Shown: one piece after another, positions 5,684 through 6,725 of the stretch
Numbering within the stretch: the first letter of the stretch is position 1
Layout: each line of letters opens with the position of its first letter
From: JBIIJL01 sp044233795
GTDB taxonomy: Bacteria; Pseudomonadota; Gammaproteobacteria; Legionellales; Legionellaceae
Length of the DNA stretch: 6,725 nucleotides
Assembly (NCBI GenBank): GCA_044233795.1
Contig: JBIIJL010000097.1
Coordinates: forward strand, 1 to 6,725
Direction: 5' to 3'
Program-made: the position numbers and the translations under genes
The notes under the pieces: generated by a model
What the model was told of the DNA's origin: nothing
Database searches by the model: none
What the model saw: the letters and a program-made list of their open reading frames with translations, nothing else

Positions 5684-6043
5684 ATGGAAAAGTGGAGTCA
5701 AGGAAACAAATTTTTACGGTTTATTTATCAGCAGGTTGTTGTCAGGTTTGTTGGGCAAGTCAGAGAGCCTTATCTTATCCGCATTGATAACATTTTTACT
5801 GATCCAGATAGCAATGAATTATCGATTGCTTTTCATGTTGCCAATAAACGTATTAATCAGGAAATGACCGTCGCTGATTTTGTGAAATCCGATATGCTTT
5901 ATCTTGTTGATCCACGCATTGTTTTTGATATAGGCCAGCAATTTGGATCGCACGCAGAAAAGCTTCTGGTTTCAAAAAAGGAAAGCCCCAGTTTAAAAAC
6001 AAAATGCGTTAGTAGTTTAAAGCGGGTGTTTATCGATGACTAA
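5684..6043 (+). CDS. Unrecognised 119-residue protein downstream of the repressor
   Basis: I do not recognise this family. The protein is soluble in appearance, with no signal peptide or membrane segment. It has an aromatic/basic N-terminus (FLRFIYQQVVVRFVG), a probable beta-rich middle (PYLIRIDNIFTDPDSNELSIAFHVANKR), a segment MTVADFVKSDMLYLVDPRIVFDIGQQFG that looks conserved in character, and a basic tail (SLKTKCVSSLKRVF). The start at 5684 follows AAGGA by 7 bases, and that site sits in the octamer array. It follows the repressor gene by 49 bases on the same strand and overlaps the next gene by 8 bp, so it is probably cotranscribed with both. In Legionella integrative elements small genes of unknown role (lvrA, lvrB) follow the repressor gene; kinship is possible but cannot be shown here. 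Confidence 0.75.
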   Translation: MEKWSQGNKFLRFIYQQVVVRFVGQVREPYLIRIDNIFTDPDSNELSIAFHVANKRINQEMTVADFVKSDMLYLVDPRIVFDIGQQFGSHAEKLLVSKKESPSLKTKCVSSLKRVFIDD

Positions 6044-6461
6044 CCACCTCACGGGCAAATCAAAAACACCGCTTCAGTTTAAGGTATTTCATACACTGCT
6101 TGGTCTTGCGGTTTTCTTTTCTTTAATAACAATCCCCGCTGAGGCCCAAGTCATCAATATTTTTAATATGCCAATGGCTGGTGATGACAAAGCTCTAACT
6201 GTCACTTCTACTCGAGCTATATTAATCAATGCTTCAAAATCTGATGTTTGGAAATGGTTAATACAGTTAGGTGCTGATAGATGTGGTTTTTATAGTTATG
6301 AGTTTATTGAAAAAATATTGGGATATGAAACTCGGCATCAGAATTTAATTCGGCCCGAGTTTAAAAAGATAGTAGTAGGTGATCTTGTCCGAGGGTCAAT
6401 TAATGAAAGAAGCAGTATCATCCCTTATAATTTTCGCGTGCTCTATGTGAAGAGTGAATAG
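6036..6461 (+). CDS. SRPBCC-like exported protein, truncated by frame disruption
   Basis: The 141-residue reading frame starts with a signal peptide: basic n-region, hydrophobic core FHTLLGLAVFFSLITIP (18-34) and probable cleavage after AEA (37). Then comes the N-terminal half of an SRPBCC (START-like ligand-binding fold) domain: TSTRAILINASKSDVWKWLIQLGADRCGFYSYEFIEKILG (57-96) and VVGDLVRGS (113-121). The frame stops at 6459-6461, whereas family members continue to a TRLIxR...HFxMERRxLxGI end. That end is found immediately downstream in another frame (6460-6627), so this is very likely the 5' part of a broken gene. It overlaps the preceding gene by 8 bp (ATGACTAA), which suggests coupled translation. 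Function is unknown. A deliberately short secreted form cannot be excluded. Confidence 0.65.
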   Translation: MTNHLTGKSKTPLQFKVFHTLLGLAVFFSLITIPAEAQVINIFNMPMAGDDKALTVTSTRAILINASKSDVWKWLIQLGADRCGFYSYEFIEKILGYETRHQNLIRPEFKKIVVGDLVRGSINERSSIIPYNFRVLYVKSE

Positions 6462-6627
6462 TCGAAAAACTCGTTTAATTATTCGAACGCAAGAGGTTGA
6501 AAGCCAAAATCAATGGTTAAAAGTCGCGAATTATCTAGCTGTTCCGCTTCACTTTATTATGGAAAGGCGAACCTTAATGGGTATTAGAGCGCGCGTTGAA
6601 GCTGGAGAAGATATTCGATTGTCGTAA
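6460..6627 (+). pseudogene. Detached C-terminal part of the SRPBCC-like gene
   Basis: Read in the +1 frame relative to the upstream gene, these bases encode 55 residues with no start codon near the front, including TRLIIRTQEVE and VPLHFIMERRTLMGIRARVE, ending in TAA. This matches the C-terminal portion typical of the SRPBCC-like proteins whose N-terminal half is encoded at 6036-6461. The joint between YNFRVLYVKSE and SRKTRLIIR seems to lack roughly 20-25 residues expected between these segments, so an out-of-frame internal deletion near 6455-6463 is more likely than a single-base shift. The size is estimated from memory of the family. Confidence 0.6.
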
Positions 6628-6670
6628 GCGGTGAATTAACCCCACCTACAAATAGCCATTAAAACACTAG

Positions 6671-6702
6671 ATACTCCTGAGAAAATAAAGCGCGAGGAGT
6701 AT
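6671..6702 (+). promoter_or_regulatory. Inverted repeat enclosing the ribosome site of the next gene
   Basis: ATACTCCT (6671-6678) and AGGAGTAT (6695-6702) pair perfectly over 8 bp around a 16-base loop. The right arm contains the Shine-Dalgarno sequence AGGAG of the start codon at 6707. In mRNA this stem would hide the ribosome site, so it may be a translational switch. Alternatively it could be a DNA operator. Confidence 0.5.
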
Positions 6703-6706
6703 ACCG

Positions 6707-6725
6707 ATGCAAACCCAAATGAAAA
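6707..6725 (+). CDS. Start of a gene running off the right edge (product unknown)
   Basis: ATG at 6707 is preceded by GAGGAG (6694-6699) with a 7-base spacer, one of the strongest ribosome sites in the window. Only MQTQMK is readable, which is too little to identify. The ribosome site lies in the inverted repeat at 6671-6702. The gene follows the broken SRPBCC-like gene by 79 bases on the same strand and is presumably the next gene of the integrated element. Confidence 0.55.

Overview
The window looks like a chromosomal segment of a gammaproteobacterium, most likely of the Legionella/Coxiella group (Legionellales). The reasons are a moderately AT-rich sequence, a bacterial mevalonate-pathway cluster (rare in gammaproteobacteria but known in that order), encoded CCA on every tRNA, and a tRNA-inserted element whose repressor-led gene order recalls Legionella integrative elements. 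This taxonomic call is inference from gene content; no search was run.

Bases 1-2812 are core metabolism on the + strand: the 3' part of a type 2 isopentenyl-diphosphate isomerase gene, a complete class II HMG-CoA reductase gene, and a GHMP-family kinase gene that is probably a mevalonate or phosphomevalonate kinase. The three overlap end to end (10 bp, then 4 bp) and form one translationally coupled operon of isoprenoid precursor synthesis. A short gene-free stretch follows, with a weak terminator-like hairpin and a good promoter for a tRNA cluster at 2944-3319: two identical tRNA-Lys(UUU) and one tRNA-Arg(UCG).

The 3' end of tRNA-Arg is the probable insertion point of a mobile element that continues past the right edge. 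Thirty-one bases downstream a leftward three-gene operon ends (helix-turn-helix-like small protein, excisionase-like protein, tyrosine recombinase), reading toward the tRNA. Diverging from it is a cI/LexA-like (S24) repressor gene. The gap between them carries three 14-bp operators of the form TTACA-N4-TGTAA whose centres are exactly 18 bp apart, a compact lysogeny-style switch. The repressor seems to lack the catalytic serine needed for self-cleavage, so induction may not follow the SOS route.

Downstream of the repressor are a precise tandem array of degenerate octamers filling the intergenic gap, an unrecognised 119-residue protein gene, and an SRPBCC-like exported protein gene broken by an apparent out-of-frame internal deletion. 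At the right edge is the start of another gene, whose Shine-Dalgarno sequence lies inside a perfect 8-bp inverted repeat. The most distinctive parts of the window are the operator triplet, the octamer array with a CsrA-like site at its end, the serine-less repressor and the ribosome-site hairpin. Together they suggest an integrative element controlled at both transcriptional and translational levels.
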